Positions 39,735 to 49,167 of a DNA stretch of 64,000 nucleotides are shown here, piece after piece (position 1 is the first letter of the stretch; each line of letters starts with the position of its first letter). The notes beneath the pieces are model-generated. The model searched no databases. It was given only the letters and a program-made list of their open reading frames with translations, and was not told where the DNA came from. Source of the stretch: Mycolicibacterium sediminis. Its GTDB lineage: Bacteria > Actinomycetota > Actinomycetes > Mycobacteriales > Mycobacteriaceae. A program made the position numbers and the translations under genes. The DNA lies in assembly GCF_010731735.1 (NCBI RefSeq), contig NZ_AP022588.1, forward strand, positions 4,216,001-4,280,000, written 5' to 3'.

Positions 39735-42068
39735 TCAGGTCACCAGGTCGAGCGCGGCGCGGACGATGCCGTCGGTGTCGATTCCGTGGTACTCGTACAC
39801 CGCGTCGAGGGATCCGACCTGTCCGAAGCCGCTCACGCCGAGCGACGCGACGGGTACCCGGTTGATGGTGCCCAGAAAGGTCAGCGTGTGGGGGTGCCCG
39901 TCGAGGACGGTGACCATCGGGGCAGCACGGTCGGCGGGAAGGATCTGGTCGAGGATCCACGACGGGCCCTCGCCGAGGCCGTGGCGTGCCTGCAGCGCCT
40001 CGTACAGCAATCCGGGGCTGGTGACGCACACGACGTCGGCCGCGATGCCGAGTTGAGCCAATCGATCTGCGGCGAACAAGCTTTCGGTGACCACGGCGCC
40101 CATGGCGACCAGAGTGATGGCCGGTCGACCGTCGGCTCGCCTCAGTGCGTAGCCGCCGGCAACGACCTGGCGGCGACGGCGTTCCCGCGCGGCGGTGTCG
40201 GTGGGGACGTCGGCGAGTTCCTGCCGCACCGGTCTGGTGGACAGTCGCAGGTAGGACGAGGTGCCATTGGGACGGCCCAGCCGTGACAGGCAATCCATCA
40301 GCGTCCATTCGACTTCCACCGCGAATGCGGGTTCGAAGCCGACGCATCCGGGTTGTTCGAGACCGATGGACGGCGTCTTGATCGACTGATGTGCACCGCC
40401 CTCGGCGGCGAGGCTGACCCCCGACGGGGTGCCGACCAGAATCGACTGGCCGCCAGCGTAGATGCCGTAGGACCAAGGTTCCAACGCTCGCTCGACGAAC
40501 GGGTCGTACAGCACCCCGATCGGGAACAGCGGCTGCCCCCAACGGCTCCAGGTGGCACCGAGTTCGGAGATCAAGCCGACGAGATTCGTCTCGGCGATGC
40601 CGAGCTCCATGTGTTGCCCGGCGGGGTTCTCCCGCCAGTGCATGATGGTCTCGCGGTCGTCGTCGAACCAGTTGCGTCGTTCGTCCGTGGACCAGACCCC
40701 CACCTTGTTCAGCCAGCCGGCGAGGTTGGTCGACGAACTGACGTCCGGGCTGACCGTGACCACGCGTCGCGCCACCTCGGGCGCATCTCGGCTGAGGTCG
40801 AGGAGGGCCCGGCCGAGGGCGGCCTGCGTCGTCGACACCGCCGGCGGGGTCCGGCCCAGGTCGGCGGGCACCGCGGGCGGCGGCACCGGCGTCGGATCGT
40901 CACGGCGCAGCCGTGCGGCAGTGGCAGCGCACAACCGGCCGGCGGGACTCTGCGCGTCGAAGGTGACCCACGGTCGGGCGACGTCCTTGCCGAGGGACGT
41001 GGCGAGTTCGCCGTACTGCTCGTCGGTCAGCAGCGACGAGTGGTTCTGCGGATGTCCCACGGTGGGAAGGCCGTAACCCTTGATGGTGTAGGCGATGACG
41101 ATCGTCGGACGGGTGTCGTCGATCAAGGCGAACGCCTCGCGTAGTGCATCCAGGTCGTGGCCGCCGAGGTTGCGGATCGCGGCGATCAGGGTGGCGTCGT
41201 CCAGACCGTCTACGAGGGTGTTGATCTGATCGACGTCGGGACCGCTGCCGGGTAGCCGCTCCCGAAGTTCGGCGGCGCTGCACCGCAGGAGACGCTGGTA
41301 CTCGGGGTTCGGCATGTCCAGGATGCGGCGGCGCAACGCCTCTCCGCCCGAACGAGTGAACAGTTCTTCGAGCAGCCTGCCGAACCGGACGGTGACGACC
41401 TGCCAGCCGGCGGCGGAGAACATCGATTCCAGTCGTCCCGCCGCGATGTTGGGGACGACGCGATCCAGGGACTGCCGGTTCATGTCGACGATCCAGACGA
41501 TCTCGCCGAGATGGCTCACCGAGGGGTCCAGGATGGCCTCCCACACCGCGCCCTCGTCGAGTTCGGCGTCACCGACGAGGGAGTACTGACGACCGGCACC
41601 GGAGTCGGCGAGGGTGGTGTCGACGTAGCGGCGGGCGATGGTACCCCAGATGGGGGCGGTCGCGCCGATGCCAACCGAGCCGGTGGAGTAGTCGACGGGG
41701 TCGGGGTCCTTGGATCGGCTCGGATAACTCTGCAGACCGCCGAACTCCCGCAGCGTGGTCAGGTACTTCTCGTCGAGTTCGCCCAGCAGGTAGTTGACGG
41801 CGTGCAGCACGGGGGAGGCGTGCGGCTTGACCGAGACACGGTCTTCGGGCCGGAGGTGCTCGAACCACAGCGACGTCATGATCGAGACCATCGACGCCGA
41901 GGACGCCTGATGTCCACCGACCTTCATCCCCGTCGGATTGGACCGGACTCGGTTGGCGTGATGCACGATCGCCGTGGACAGCCACAGCGTCGCATCGCGG
42001 ATCTGTTCGAGCGCTTCGCCATCGACATTCCCGTGCGCGGTGGACGAGTTCGTCGGAGAGGGGTTCAT
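39735..42068 (-). CDS. transketolase-like / homodimeric AceE-type E1 enzyme
   Basis: A 777-residue thiamine-diphosphate enzyme of the transketolase/AceE class. The N-terminal half has GGHQASSASMVSIMTSLWFEHL (in part), GSVGIGATAPIWGT and the ThDP motif GDAELDEGAVWEAI ... VDMNRQSLD (AceE GDGEMDE ... NCNLQRLD). The Pyr half has HMELGIAETNLVGL with the conserved Glu, and GGAHQSIKTPSIG. It is shorter than AceE (about 890). ATG 42068 has AGGGAGC upstream; upstream in-frame sequence is non-coding. It ends the aromatic operon and could decarboxylate the 2-oxo acid made there. Confidence 0.88.
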   Translation of the reverse strand: MNPSPTNSSTAHGNVDGEALEQIRDATLWLSTAIVHHANRVRSNPTGMKVGGHQASSASMVSIMTSLWFEHLRPEDRVSVKPHASPVLHAVNYLLGELDEKYLTTLREFGGLQSYPSRSKDPDPVDYSTGSVGIGATAPIWGTIARRYVDTTLADSGAGRQYSLVGDAELDEGAVWEAILDPSVSHLGEIVWIVDMNRQSLDRVVPNIAAGRLESMFSAAGWQVVTVRFGRLLEELFTRSGGEALRRRILDMPNPEYQRLLRCSAAELRERLPGSGPDVDQINTLVDGLDDATLIAAIRNLGGHDLDALREAFALIDDTRPTIVIAYTIKGYGLPTVGHPQNHSSLLTDEQYGELATSLGKDVARPWVTFDAQSPAGRLCAATAARLRRDDPTPVPPPAVPADLGRTPPAVSTTQAALGRALLDLSRDAPEVARRVVTVSPDVSSSTNLAGWLNKVGVWSTDERRNWFDDDRETIMHWRENPAGQHMELGIAETNLVGLISELGATWSRWGQPLFPIGVLYDPFVERALEPWSYGIYAGGQSILVGTPSGVSLAAEGGAHQSIKTPSIGLEQPGCVGFEPAFAVEVEWTLMDCLSRLGRPNGTSSYLRLSTRPVRQELADVPTDTAARERRRRQVVAGGYALRRADGRPAITLVAMGAVVTESLFAADRLAQLGIAADVVCVTSPGLLYEALQARHGLGEGPSWILDQILPADRAAPMVTVLDGHPHTLTFLGTINRVPVASLGVSGFGQVGSLDAVYEYHGIDTDGIVRAALDLVT

Positions 42069-42178
42069 CGGCGCTCCCTGCGGTGGTTCTGGTCGAATGG
42101 CCCTTCCGATTGCCGCCGCAGCGTCGTCCCCTGCAGCGGTGTCGAAGAACCCGATGATTGTCGCCCTGAGGTGGGGCG

Positions 42179-44002
42179 TCAGTCGAGCGCCGACGTGGAA
42201 TTCGCTGCTCGTGCCGGTTCGAGGTCGCCGCCGGCGGGATACACCCCGGCCCAGGCGGACTCGAGGAACCGCCGAAGCTGGTTCGATGAGTCCTTTCCCC
42301 CGCGGTTGCGCCAGACGACGTGTCCGTCGGGTCGCACCAGTACGGCTCCGCGCTCGCCGACCTGCATCGATTCGATGACGTGGACGTGGTCGTCGGGGAC
42401 GGGGGCCGTCAGCGCCACCACCGTGATCGGAACGGCCAGTGCGGCGTCCTCCACGATCGCCGACCAGTCCACGACGGCAGCGGTGAACAACGTCAACCCG
42501 TGCGCCTCCACGAGGTCGTGCACGGGACGGACGTTCCCGTCGCCGTCGCACACCGGCGTATGAGGCAGCCGAGCACCCGGGTGCGTCGTCGGGTGGTAGT
42601 GCGCCACGTCGCCGTCGAGGCAGGGCCCCTCGGTGGAGGTGTCGATCAGCGGACCGTCGTAGGCGTAGCCGAATTCCAGACCGCTGGCCACGAAGTGCTC
42701 CTCCTGGGTGGGAATGGCGTCGGCCATGTGGCGACGCAGACGCCGACCGCGCGCGTCGTCCTTCGAGAGTCGCCTCGTCCGCGAGGTCTGCGCATGGGTC
42801 AGACGGTCGGCGACGGTGGCCATGACTCGGTCGGGTATCCGTGCCAGCCACGGCATGGCCATCAATTCGGTTGCCCGGTGCAGTGACCGATTGGTGATTC
42901 CCAGTGGCGCGGTGACGACGTCGAGATTGAAGTGGTTCGTCGTGCTCTGCTCGGCGAACCGGGTCACGACGGGGCGACGCTCCGTCTCGTAGGTATCCAG
43001 CAGCGAGTCGGACGCACCGTGGCGGAGTATCGCGGCGAGCTTCCAGGCCAGGTTGTGGGCGTCCTGCACGCCGCTGTTGAGTCCGAAGCCACCGGTGTGC
43101 GGAAAGCGGTGTGCGGCATCGCCGATCAGCAACAACGGGCCGCGTCGGAAGGTCTCGGCGAGTTGCGAGGTCATCGTCCACGTCCCGGTGGACCGAATCC
43201 GGTAGTCAGCCGCGCCGATCACCTTGGGGAGCACGTCGTTCCAGAATTGCTCGCTGCGGCGCGCGACCGGCTGGGCCGGGTGCAGATACGGGGTCATCAG
43301 TACGTAGTCGTCATCGGCGTGGGCGATCATCACCCCGCTGAAGTCCGGGTGGTAGATCCAACTGAGCAGCGGACGGTCATGACCGTCGGGGTAGAGCCCC
43401 GCCGCATGGAAGAAGACGCTGCCCATGTTGGCCAGGATCGGACCGCGCATCGCGATGCCGGCACGCTCGCGCAGGATGCTGTTGGCGCCGTCGGCCGCGA
43501 CGACGTACCTTGGCACCACCGCGGTGGGCGGCGCCCCGGGCGGTTGCAGTAGCAGGCTGCCGTCGACGTGATCGGCGCGCCAGCCGCGCCGGAAGTCGAC
43601 GAGGGCCTCGGCGTCGAGTGCTTCCCACAGGGCCGGCATGAGTAGGTGTTGACCGATGTGTGAGATCAAATGCGGGCTGTGCGAACGAACCTCGACGAGT
43701 CGGTCGGGTTGGGAGAGCAGGTCGATCTCGCCCAGTGGCGCGCCGCGGACGTCGGTGCACCATCGGATCACGTTGACCGTGTCGATCGGCGGAGTCATCG
43801 CCGCCAGTGCGCCGACCAGTGTGGGGGAGGCCTGAGTCCAGATCTCCAGGCTGCGGGCGTTGACGACGTGCGCGGCCGGGTGGAGACGCGTGTCATTACG
43901 GGAATCGACGATGGTGCTCGGGATGCCGTGGCGGGCCAGCAGCAGCGCCAAGGTGGACCCGGCGGCGCCGGCGCCGACGATGACGACGTCGTCAGTGGTC
44001 AT
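42179..44002 (-). CDS. FAD-dependent aromatic hydroxylase (PheA/TfdB/MhpA family)
   Basis: A 607-residue class A flavoprotein monooxygenase with the C-terminal thioredoxin-like domain found in phenol hydroxylases. Motifs: VVIVGAGAAGSTLALLLAR (FAD), RYVVAADGANSILRE (DG motif) and LLLIGDAAHRFPHTGGFGLNSG (GD motif, in part). The C-terminal part contains RAVLVRPDGHVVWRNRG, typical of the family. It hydroxylates a phenol or related ring using NAD(P)H and O2. It starts three bases after the VOC dioxygenase stop and so is co-translated with it. Confidence 0.92.
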   Translation of the reverse strand: MTTDDVVIVGAGAAGSTLALLLARHGIPSTIVDSRNDTRLHPAAHVVNARSLEIWTQASPTLVGALAAMTPPIDTVNVIRWCTDVRGAPLGEIDLLSQPDRLVEVRSHSPHLISHIGQHLLMPALWEALDAEALVDFRRGWRADHVDGSLLLQPPGAPPTAVVPRYVVAADGANSILRERAGIAMRGPILANMGSVFFHAAGLYPDGHDRPLLSWIYHPDFSGVMIAHADDDYVLMTPYLHPAQPVARRSEQFWNDVLPKVIGAADYRIRSTGTWTMTSQLAETFRRGPLLLIGDAAHRFPHTGGFGLNSGVQDAHNLAWKLAAILRHGASDSLLDTYETERRPVVTRFAEQSTTNHFNLDVVTAPLGITNRSLHRATELMAMPWLARIPDRVMATVADRLTHAQTSRTRRLSKDDARGRRLRRHMADAIPTQEEHFVASGLEFGYAYDGPLIDTSTEGPCLDGDVAHYHPTTHPGARLPHTPVCDGDGNVRPVHDLVEAHGLTLFTAAVVDWSAIVEDAALAVPITVVALTAPVPDDHVHVIESMQVGERGAVLVRPDGHVVWRNRGGKDSSNQLRRFLESAWAGVYPAGGDLEPARAANSTSALD

Positions 44003-44005
44003 GTG

Positions 44006-44695
44006 TCACAGTGTCTTCCAGGTGATGGCGCGTTTGTTGGACCGCGGTGTGGTCCCTGGGCGGGTACCGGCGCCACGTGTGAGCAGATCGGATTCCGCGG
44101 CGCCCGAGCGCAGTCGCTGCAGGAGGTAGTCGGGATCGGTGTCGACCCCGATGGGGTTGTCGGCGAATTCCCGGCTGTTGAAGTAGTCGGCGGTCTGCTG
44201 CGCCGTCGGGAAGTTCTCGACCTGGAACTCAAGCCGAATGCCCTCGGGGTCCTCGTAGTACAGGCTGGTGGTCGGACCGTGATTGATCGACCAGACGGGG
44301 GTGATGCCTGCGATCTTCAGTCGTTCGTAGGTCCGCAGCAGATGCGTGAGCGAGGGGAAGGTGAACGCGAGGTGGTCGATGCCGTAGGTCTTGCGGCGGA
44401 ACCGGGCCAGGGGAAAGACGTACCGCAGTGGAGGTGGGAGCTTGACCAGGGCGAGTCGGTGACTCTCGTGATCCCACGTGAGGAAGACGATCTTGGAGTC
44501 TTCGTGCACGACCCGGGCGCCGAACACTCGCCCGTACCAACTGATCATCTCGGCGCTGCGGGCGGTCTTGACCACCCAGTGGGCGATGAACTCGGGCACG
44601 AGGCGGTCGGGCAGTCCATTCAGGTCGGGCGCGGTGGACCGGGTTTCGGTCCCGTGTGGGTTCGACGGTTGCAGTGGGCTGGGGGTTGCGCTCAT
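44006..44695 (-). CDS. VOC family protein, extradiol dioxygenase-like
   Basis: A 229-residue VOC protein resembling the catalytic half of type I extradiol dioxygenases. Metal-site candidates are His in EFIAHWVVKTAR, His in YGIDHLAFTFPS and Glu in PEGIRLEFQVENF. Two-domain extradiol enzymes are near 290 residues, so this is a one-domain form with a basic C-terminal tail. ATG 44695 overlaps the FAH stop (ATGA). Between a hydroxylase and an FAH hydrolase, ring cleavage of a catechol is the logical role, inferred from context. Confidence 0.85.
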   Translation of the reverse strand: MSATPSPLQPSNPHGTETRSTAPDLNGLPDRLVPEFIAHWVVKTARSAEMISWYGRVFGARVVHEDSKIVFLTWDHESHRLALVKLPPPLRYVFPLARFRRKTYGIDHLAFTFPSLTHLLRTYERLKIAGITPVWSINHGPTTSLYYEDPEGIRLEFQVENFPTAQQTADYFNSREFADNPIGVDTDPDYLLQRLRSGAAESDLLTRGAGTRPGTTPRSNKRAITWKTL

Positions 44696-45663
44696 GGGCG
44701 GTCTCCTTCCGGCGGTGCGGTGATGAGGGTGCGCTGGGTGCCCAGGTCGAGGGAACCGCTGGCGTTGCCGATCGAGGCGCTGACGACGTCGCCAGGCCGT
44801 AGATAGGGCTTGCGCTTGTTCATCGAGATGAACGACGCCCACAGCTTGTCCTCGGGCAGCAGTGCGGTGGCCAGTCGGCGTACCAGTGGCGGCGGCGAGG
44901 TTGCGACGCACCCGTGCGGGGTGCCGGTGAGCAGCACGTCGCCGGGACTGAGGTTGCAGAACTCGGTCAACTCGGTCAACGTCTCGGCGGGCCGGTAGAG
45001 CATGTTGGCGGTGTTGTCGCGTTGGCGGGGTTCGTCATTGACGTCGAGCCGCAGGTCGAGGTCCTCGAGCAGTGCGACGTCGCCCGGTTCGAGCACCGCT
45101 AGTACCGGTCCGATGGGACAGAACCCGCGGTAGCTCTTGCCCTTGAGGAACTGGCCCTGGGGCAGTTGCACGTCGCGGGCCGACAGGTCGTTGGCGATGG
45201 TGACGCCGAAGACGTAGTCGTGGAGGTCGTCCTCGGTGATCCTGGTCGGTGTGGTGACGTGTCGGCGCAGCACCAGAGCCAGTTCGATCTCGTAGTCGAG
45301 CAGTGAGACGTGGTCGGGGCGGGTGACGGGGGCGTGCGGACCGGTGATGGCGGCGTCGGTCTTGTCGAAGAAGAGGTTGAAGGCCCGTTCGTCGGGGTTC
45401 ATGCCGGATTCGATGGCGTGCTGGCGGTAGTTGGCGCCCTGACACATGACCCGACACGGGGTGGTCACCGGGGATAGCGGCTCCACGTCGGCGAATGCGA
45501 CCGTGCCGTCCTTCGTTGCGGCTGAGCGCCAGTCCGACTCGCCGCCTTCGATGAGGTCCGAGGTGCGGTCGTAGTTTTCCGTCAACGGTGAGAGGGTCTC
45601 GCCGCGAAGCACGCCCCACTCGGCGCGCTGGTCGCGGCGGTACCGGACGAGGTTGACGACCAC
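44692..45663 (-). CDS. fumarylacetoacetate hydrolase (FAH) family protein
   Basis: A 323-residue FAH-family enzyme, first gene of the aromatic operon. It contains RVMCQGANYRQHAIESGMNP, LLDYEIELALVLRRHVT with the metal-binding Glu residues, IANDLSARDVQ, GKSYRGFCPIGPVL and LLTGTPHGCVATSPP. It probably hydrolyses the ring-cleavage product into two smaller acids. The GTG start at 45663 has AAGGGAG upstream. A TGGTTCG-GCT-CGAACCA dyad 62-78 bases upstream is a candidate operator. Confidence 0.9.
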   Translation of the reverse strand: MVVNLVRYRRDQRAEWGVLRGETLSPLTENYDRTSDLIEGGESDWRSAATKDGTVAFADVEPLSPVTTPCRVMCQGANYRQHAIESGMNPDERAFNLFFDKTDAAITGPHAPVTRPDHVSLLDYEIELALVLRRHVTTPTRITEDDLHDYVFGVTIANDLSARDVQLPQGQFLKGKSYRGFCPIGPVLAVLEPGDVALLEDLDLRLDVNDEPRQRDNTANMLYRPAETLTELTEFCNLSPGDVLLTGTPHGCVATSPPPLVRRLATALLPEDKLWASFISMNKRKPYLRPGDVVSASIGNASGSLDLGTQRTLITAPPEGDRP

Positions 45664-45724
45664 CGGATCTCCCTTCGTGGATGCTCTACGGACCTCATCG
45701 AGTCAAGACGGCGATGGCCCGCGG

Positions 45725-45741
45725 TGGTTCGGCTCGAACCA
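45725..45741. promoter_or_regulatory. 7+3+7 palindrome upstream of aromatic operon
   Basis: TGGTTCG-GCT-CGAACCA is a perfect dyad between the PucR-like gene end and the FAH start. The adjacent PucR-like regulator is the first candidate to bind it; a regulator elsewhere is also possible. Confidence 0.55.
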
Positions 45742-45783
45742 CAGACAGTGGTCACCGAAGTTGGACTGCGATACCAATCGCGG

Positions 45784-45804
45784 CACCCGCGTCCTGCGCG
45801 GGTG
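45784..45804 (-). terminator. hairpin after PucR-like gene
   Basis: CACCCGCG and CGCGGGTG form a perfect 8-bp stem with a 5-base loop, 14 bases past the stop of the minus-strand regulator gene. No U-tract follows. Confidence 0.5.
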
Positions 45805-45818
45805 GGTCGACCTGCCGG

Positions 45819-47111
45819 TCACCCCTCCCTGGGAAGGACCGCGTCTCCGAGTTCCTCGACCAACGTGAGGGCGGCATGTAGCTGTAGGCGGCGATGGGTG
45901 GCCGGGTGGCCCCGGAGTTGCTCGGCGCGACGCACCCGGTAGGCGACGGTGTTGCGAGCCACGTGCAGGTGGTCGGCCGTTCGGACCAGGCTGCGATCGC
46001 GGTCGAGGTAGCACTTCAGGGTGCGGCGCATCACGGCCACGCCGGCGCTCGAACCCGCCAGCGCGCCGAGTTCACGGGTGACGAATTCGCCTGCCGCCGG
46101 GACATCGACGCTGAGCATCGCGACGAGGTCGACGTCGTCGTAGGGCAGCAGCCACCCCTGGCGGGTGGACGTGCTGCTGATCCGCGCCGCGTCACCGGCT
46201 TGCCGGTGACTGCGCCGAAATCCGTCGACGCCGACGCCGGGCATCCCGGTCGCGACCCACACGTTCGGTGTCGGCGCGACCTCGGACGCGGCACTCGGTG
46301 TCGGCGCGTGGGCGGTGCGCGAGCCCCAGGCCCAGACGCTGTGGGCCCCGACCGGAAGCACCAGGGTGGACACGCAGCCCGCAGCGGCCAGAACGCCGGA
46401 CGCCGTGCGCTGCACGTGTGTCGGGTCGGCCGGCGCGCGCCCGTCGGTCCACGCGATCGCCGCGAGATGCCACCGGCTCAGGTCGTATCCCAGGACCTGG
46501 GTGGCCCGACCGATTGAAACCTCGGTACCGACGAGGATGTCTTCGATGGTCTTCATCCGCAGCGCCATCGAACTCGTCAGCCACGCCTCGTGCGCCCGGG
46601 TGTACTCATGGGACATCCGCGCATTCACCACCTCGACCACGCCGAACAGCAGGCCGTTGATCCACCGCATCTCGGCGAATCGGTGTGTCGCCGGAATCAC
46701 CCGTGCTGCAGCGTCGAGCAGCACCTCGGTCGCGGTCGCGTGGGCGACGTGGATGCTGCGCAACATGTGCTCGATGCCGATCCCACGCGCGACCACCTCG
46801 ACCGGTCCGGCCAACACCTCGGGCATCGCCGCAAACGTCACGTCCGTGTCGTGGGCGAGAGCAGCCAGCGCCCCGAGCGCCACCGCCTCACAACCCCTGC
46901 GTACCTCCGTGGCCACCGCGTCGACAGCCAACTCCGGAACCGCGGCCGTGATGCGGTCGGCCATCGTCGCACCGAGTTCGACCGCCCAGCCCGCGGGGCC
47001 AGATCCCAACAGAGCGGCGAGCTCATCGACGCGATCGGCAAGGAGGGCTGCATCCGGATACCTCCGTCGGTCGGTGGGTTCGAGATCCAGGAGCCATGCC
47101 CGTCGGATCAT
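45819..47111 (-). CDS. PucR/CdaR-like helix-turn-helix regulator
   Basis: A 430-residue regulator. The long N-terminal helical region (about 1-180) is of unknown type; a CdaR GGDEF-like segment follows, and the C-terminal HTH_30 domain is clear (RRTLKCYLDRDRSLVRTADHLHVARNTVAYRVRRAEQL in parts: TADHLHVARNTVAYRVRRAE). It lies directly upstream of the FAH-dioxygenase-hydroxylase operon on the same strand, with 155 bases between, and probably activates it. It is separate from the PucR protein at 26937-28502, which has the classical PucR N-domain. Confidence 0.87.
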   Translation of the reverse strand: MIRRAWLLDLEPTDRRRYPDAALLADRVDELAALLGSGPAGWAVELGATMADRITAAVPELAVDAVATEVRRGCEAVALGALAALAHDTDVTFAAMPEVLAGPVEVVARGIGIEHMLRSIHVAHATATEVLLDAAARVIPATHRFAEMRWINGLLFGVVEVVNARMSHEYTRAHEAWLTSSMALRMKTIEDILVGTEVSIGRATQVLGYDLSRWHLAAIAWTDGRAPADPTHVQRTASGVLAAAGCVSTLVLPVGAHSVWAWGSRTAHAPTPSAASEVAPTPNVWVATGMPGVGVDGFRRSHRQAGDAARISSTSTRQGWLLPYDDVDLVAMLSVDVPAAGEFVTRELGALAGSSAGVAVMRRTLKCYLDRDRSLVRTADHLHVARNTVAYRVRRAEQLRGHPATHRRLQLHAALTLVEELGDAVLPREG

Positions 47112-47166
47112 CCCATCGCCGTTCCGCTCCGGTGGCGTCTCGCCGGTCGGGTCGTGGTGTCAGGCC

Positions 47167-48147
47167 TCATGCCGCGGTAATTCCGCGCGCCACTGCGACG
47201 CGGCGCGCAAACGTCTCGTAATCGGTTCCCGGCCTGTGCAATACGGTGGCAAGGTCGCCGAAGTCGCCGGGGGGTAGTCCGTGGACGTCGTAGTACGCCA
47301 TCATCTGCACGTAGGTGTCCTGGGCGTCCTTCGGCCAGCCACGAAATCCCCGGGTGTTCGGTGCTGCCCGCAGCCCGCGGGCGATGTGGGGCAGTGACCG
47401 CAGCCTGGTCGACACCAGTGATCGAGCGATCCCGGGGGCGAAGGCCGCGACGGCCGCCTGCGGCTGGTTCAACGCCTGCGGCGGCAGCCGAACGGCTGTC
47501 ATGGGATGACCGAGCACGCGACTCCAGATGCGCGCCATCTCGTGGCGGCTGAGTTCGACGGTGGACAGGTCGTACGTCATACCGATGTGGATGTCGGGGT
47601 TGGTCAACACGTTGGCTGCCGCGCCGGCGACGTCCTCGACGTCGACGACACCCATGCGGCTGTCCGGAGACGTGGGGTAGGGCAGCAGTCCCGCGCCGAA
47701 GAAGTCCCAGAAGTCCAGAACGTTCTGCATGTAGTGCGACGGTCGCAGAACGGTCACCGGCAGACCGGAGTCCTCCAGGAGTGTCTCGACCTGGAGCTTC
47801 TGCCGGTGGTGGGGTAGTTCGGCGATGTCGGGATGAATGACGGAGTGGAAGACGACGTGCTGAAGTCGTTCGGCTCGGGCGGCCGCGACCAATCGCTGGG
47901 CCATTGGGAACTCGTCGACGAGTTGGGTCGGGGCCGCGTGATAGATCCGACTCACCCCGCGGAGCGCGGTCTCGAGGTCACCCGGTCGTCGGAGGTCTCC
48001 GATCGCGATCTCGGTGGCGCCGTCGGCTCTGGCTCCCTGGGCTTGTTCCTGGTTCTTGACGAATGCACGGACGTCGAGATCGTTGCGCGAGAGTTCTCGG
48101 ATCAGCGGACGTCCAACACCGCCTGCGGCGCTGGTGACTAGGATCAT
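47167..48147 (-). CDS. NmrA-like NAD(P)-binding protein
   Basis: A 326-residue atypical SDR of the NmrA/NAD(P)H-quinone reductase group: ILVTSAAGGVGRPLIRELS at the N-terminus (G-x-x-G-x-x-G), then LQHVVFHSVIHPDI, VTVLRPSHYMQNVLDFW and MGVVDVEDVAGAAANVL, all characteristic of the family. It lacks a clear Tyr-x3-Lys site. It is longer than the NmrA-like gene at 435-1178 owing to an extra C-terminal helical region. It is in tandem with the SDR gene upstream (100-base gap). Function unknown. Confidence 0.88.
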   Translation of the reverse strand: MILVTSAAGGVGRPLIRELSRNDLDVRAFVKNQEQAQGARADGATEIAIGDLRRPGDLETALRGVSRIYHAAPTQLVDEFPMAQRLVAAARAERLQHVVFHSVIHPDIAELPHHRQKLQVETLLEDSGLPVTVLRPSHYMQNVLDFWDFFGAGLLPYPTSPDSRMGVVDVEDVAGAAANVLTNPDIHIGMTYDLSTVELSRHEMARIWSRVLGHPMTAVRLPPQALNQPQAAVAAFAPGIARSLVSTRLRSLPHIARGLRAAPNTRGFRGWPKDAQDTYVQMMAYYDVHGLPPGDFGDLATVLHRPGTDYETFARRVAVARGITAA

Positions 48148-48247
48148 GGTGGCTCCCTCGTATGTAGTGATGACGATGGGTACCGCTGTGCTGCAGCGGT
48201 ATTCAGCGCCATTGGCTTTCCGCCGCGGTCGGCGAACGGGGTGGGGT

Positions 48248-49042
48248 TCAGCTCTGGCTCGTGACCGGTCGCAAGGCGTGCGCCAAGGCGGGCAAGAGCA
48301 CGCGTCGGGGAGTCAGTGACGCGAGTGCTGCGGACAGCGCGTTGCGGGCACCGGAGACAGATGATGGCGGGGTCCATCGGCGGTCCAGCGCCTTCAGGCC
48401 CGCCGCGGCGACCTGATCGGCGGACTGGACGCTGCCCACCGCCGTCGCGGTGTCGCCGATCACCTCGAAGAATTCGGTGTGGGTGGGTCCGGGGGCGAGG
48501 GAGAAGACCTTGATGCCGTGCTGTTTCGCTTCGTACCAGAGGGATTGGCTGAAGCTGAGGACGAACGCCTTCGATGCCGCGTAGACGGCAAGGGTGGGGA
48601 CCGGTTGGAACGCAGTGGTGCTGCTGACGTTGATGATCGCGCCGCGGCCACGTCGAACCATCTCCGGCAGGAACGCATGGCAGACGTCCACGACTGCGCC
48701 GACGTCGACGGCCAGCACGCGGGCGTAGTCATCGGGATCGCCGTCGAGGAAGTTGCCTTGGACGGCGAAGCCGGCGCAGTTGACGACCAGGTCGATGTCC
48801 TCGTCAATGCGTTCCCACAACCCGCGTCCCGGCCGGTCGACGGACAAGTCGAAGGCGACACCGACGCATGAGACGCCGTACTCGGCCTGAAGTCGTTCGG
48901 CCAGGAGGTCGAGCCGTTCCTGCCGACGGGCGACCAGCACGAGGTTGCACCCGCGCGCCGCGAGCGCCTTTGCAAAGGCCTCCCCGATACCACTGCTGGC
49001 GCCGGTCACGAGGGCTCGTGATGTCTGGTACTTCGTGCCCAC
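48248..49042 (-). CDS. SDR family NAD(P)-dependent oxidoreductase
   Basis: A 264-residue classical SDR. It has VTGASSGIGEAFAKALAARG, VLVARRQERLDLL (NADP-type arginines), VVNCAGFAVQG, NVSSTTAFQPV with the catalytic Ser, YAASKAFVLSF with Tyr-x3-Lys, and FSLAPGPTHTEFF. It resembles the DltE/YqjQ-like ketoreductases common in mycobacteria. The promoter region of 125 bases holds the dyad TTGCATTTGAAATGCAA and is shared with the TetR gene, so it is probably the target of that repressor. Confidence 0.92.
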   Translation of the reverse strand: MGTKYQTSRALVTGASSGIGEAFAKALAARGCNLVLVARRQERLDLLAERLQAEYGVSCVGVAFDLSVDRPGRGLWERIDEDIDLVVNCAGFAVQGNFLDGDPDDYARVLAVDVGAVVDVCHAFLPEMVRRGRGAIINVSSTTAFQPVPTLAVYAASKAFVLSFSQSLWYEAKQHGIKVFSLAPGPTHTEFFEVIGDTATAVGSVQSADQVAAAGLKALDRRWTPPSSVSGARNALSAALASLTPRRVLLPALAHALRPVTSQS

Positions 49043-49117
49043 CGTTGGCCTCCGTCAGCTCGTCGTCGCCGGCGTCCCCGGATGCGGGGCGGACCCACCA
49101 GACGCTTAATGCGACTA

Positions 49118-49134
49118 TTGCATTTGAAATGCAA
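49118..49134. promoter_or_regulatory. 8+1+8 palindromic operator between SDR and TetR genes
   Basis: TTGCATTT-G-AAATGCAA is a perfect dyad in the divergent promoter region, 76 bases from the SDR start and 34 from the TetR start. AT-rich content and symmetry are typical of a TetR operator. Confidence 0.75.
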
Positions 49135-49167
49135 CTGACGCAAGTGTGTTCCTCTTAGACTCTCCGG

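Noticed and set aside
42069-43181. N-terminal extension of the E1-like protein to 1148 residues
   Set aside because: It reads antisense-frame Arg-rich sequence through the hydroxylase gene; ATG 42068 has a ribosome site and begins the conserved sequence.
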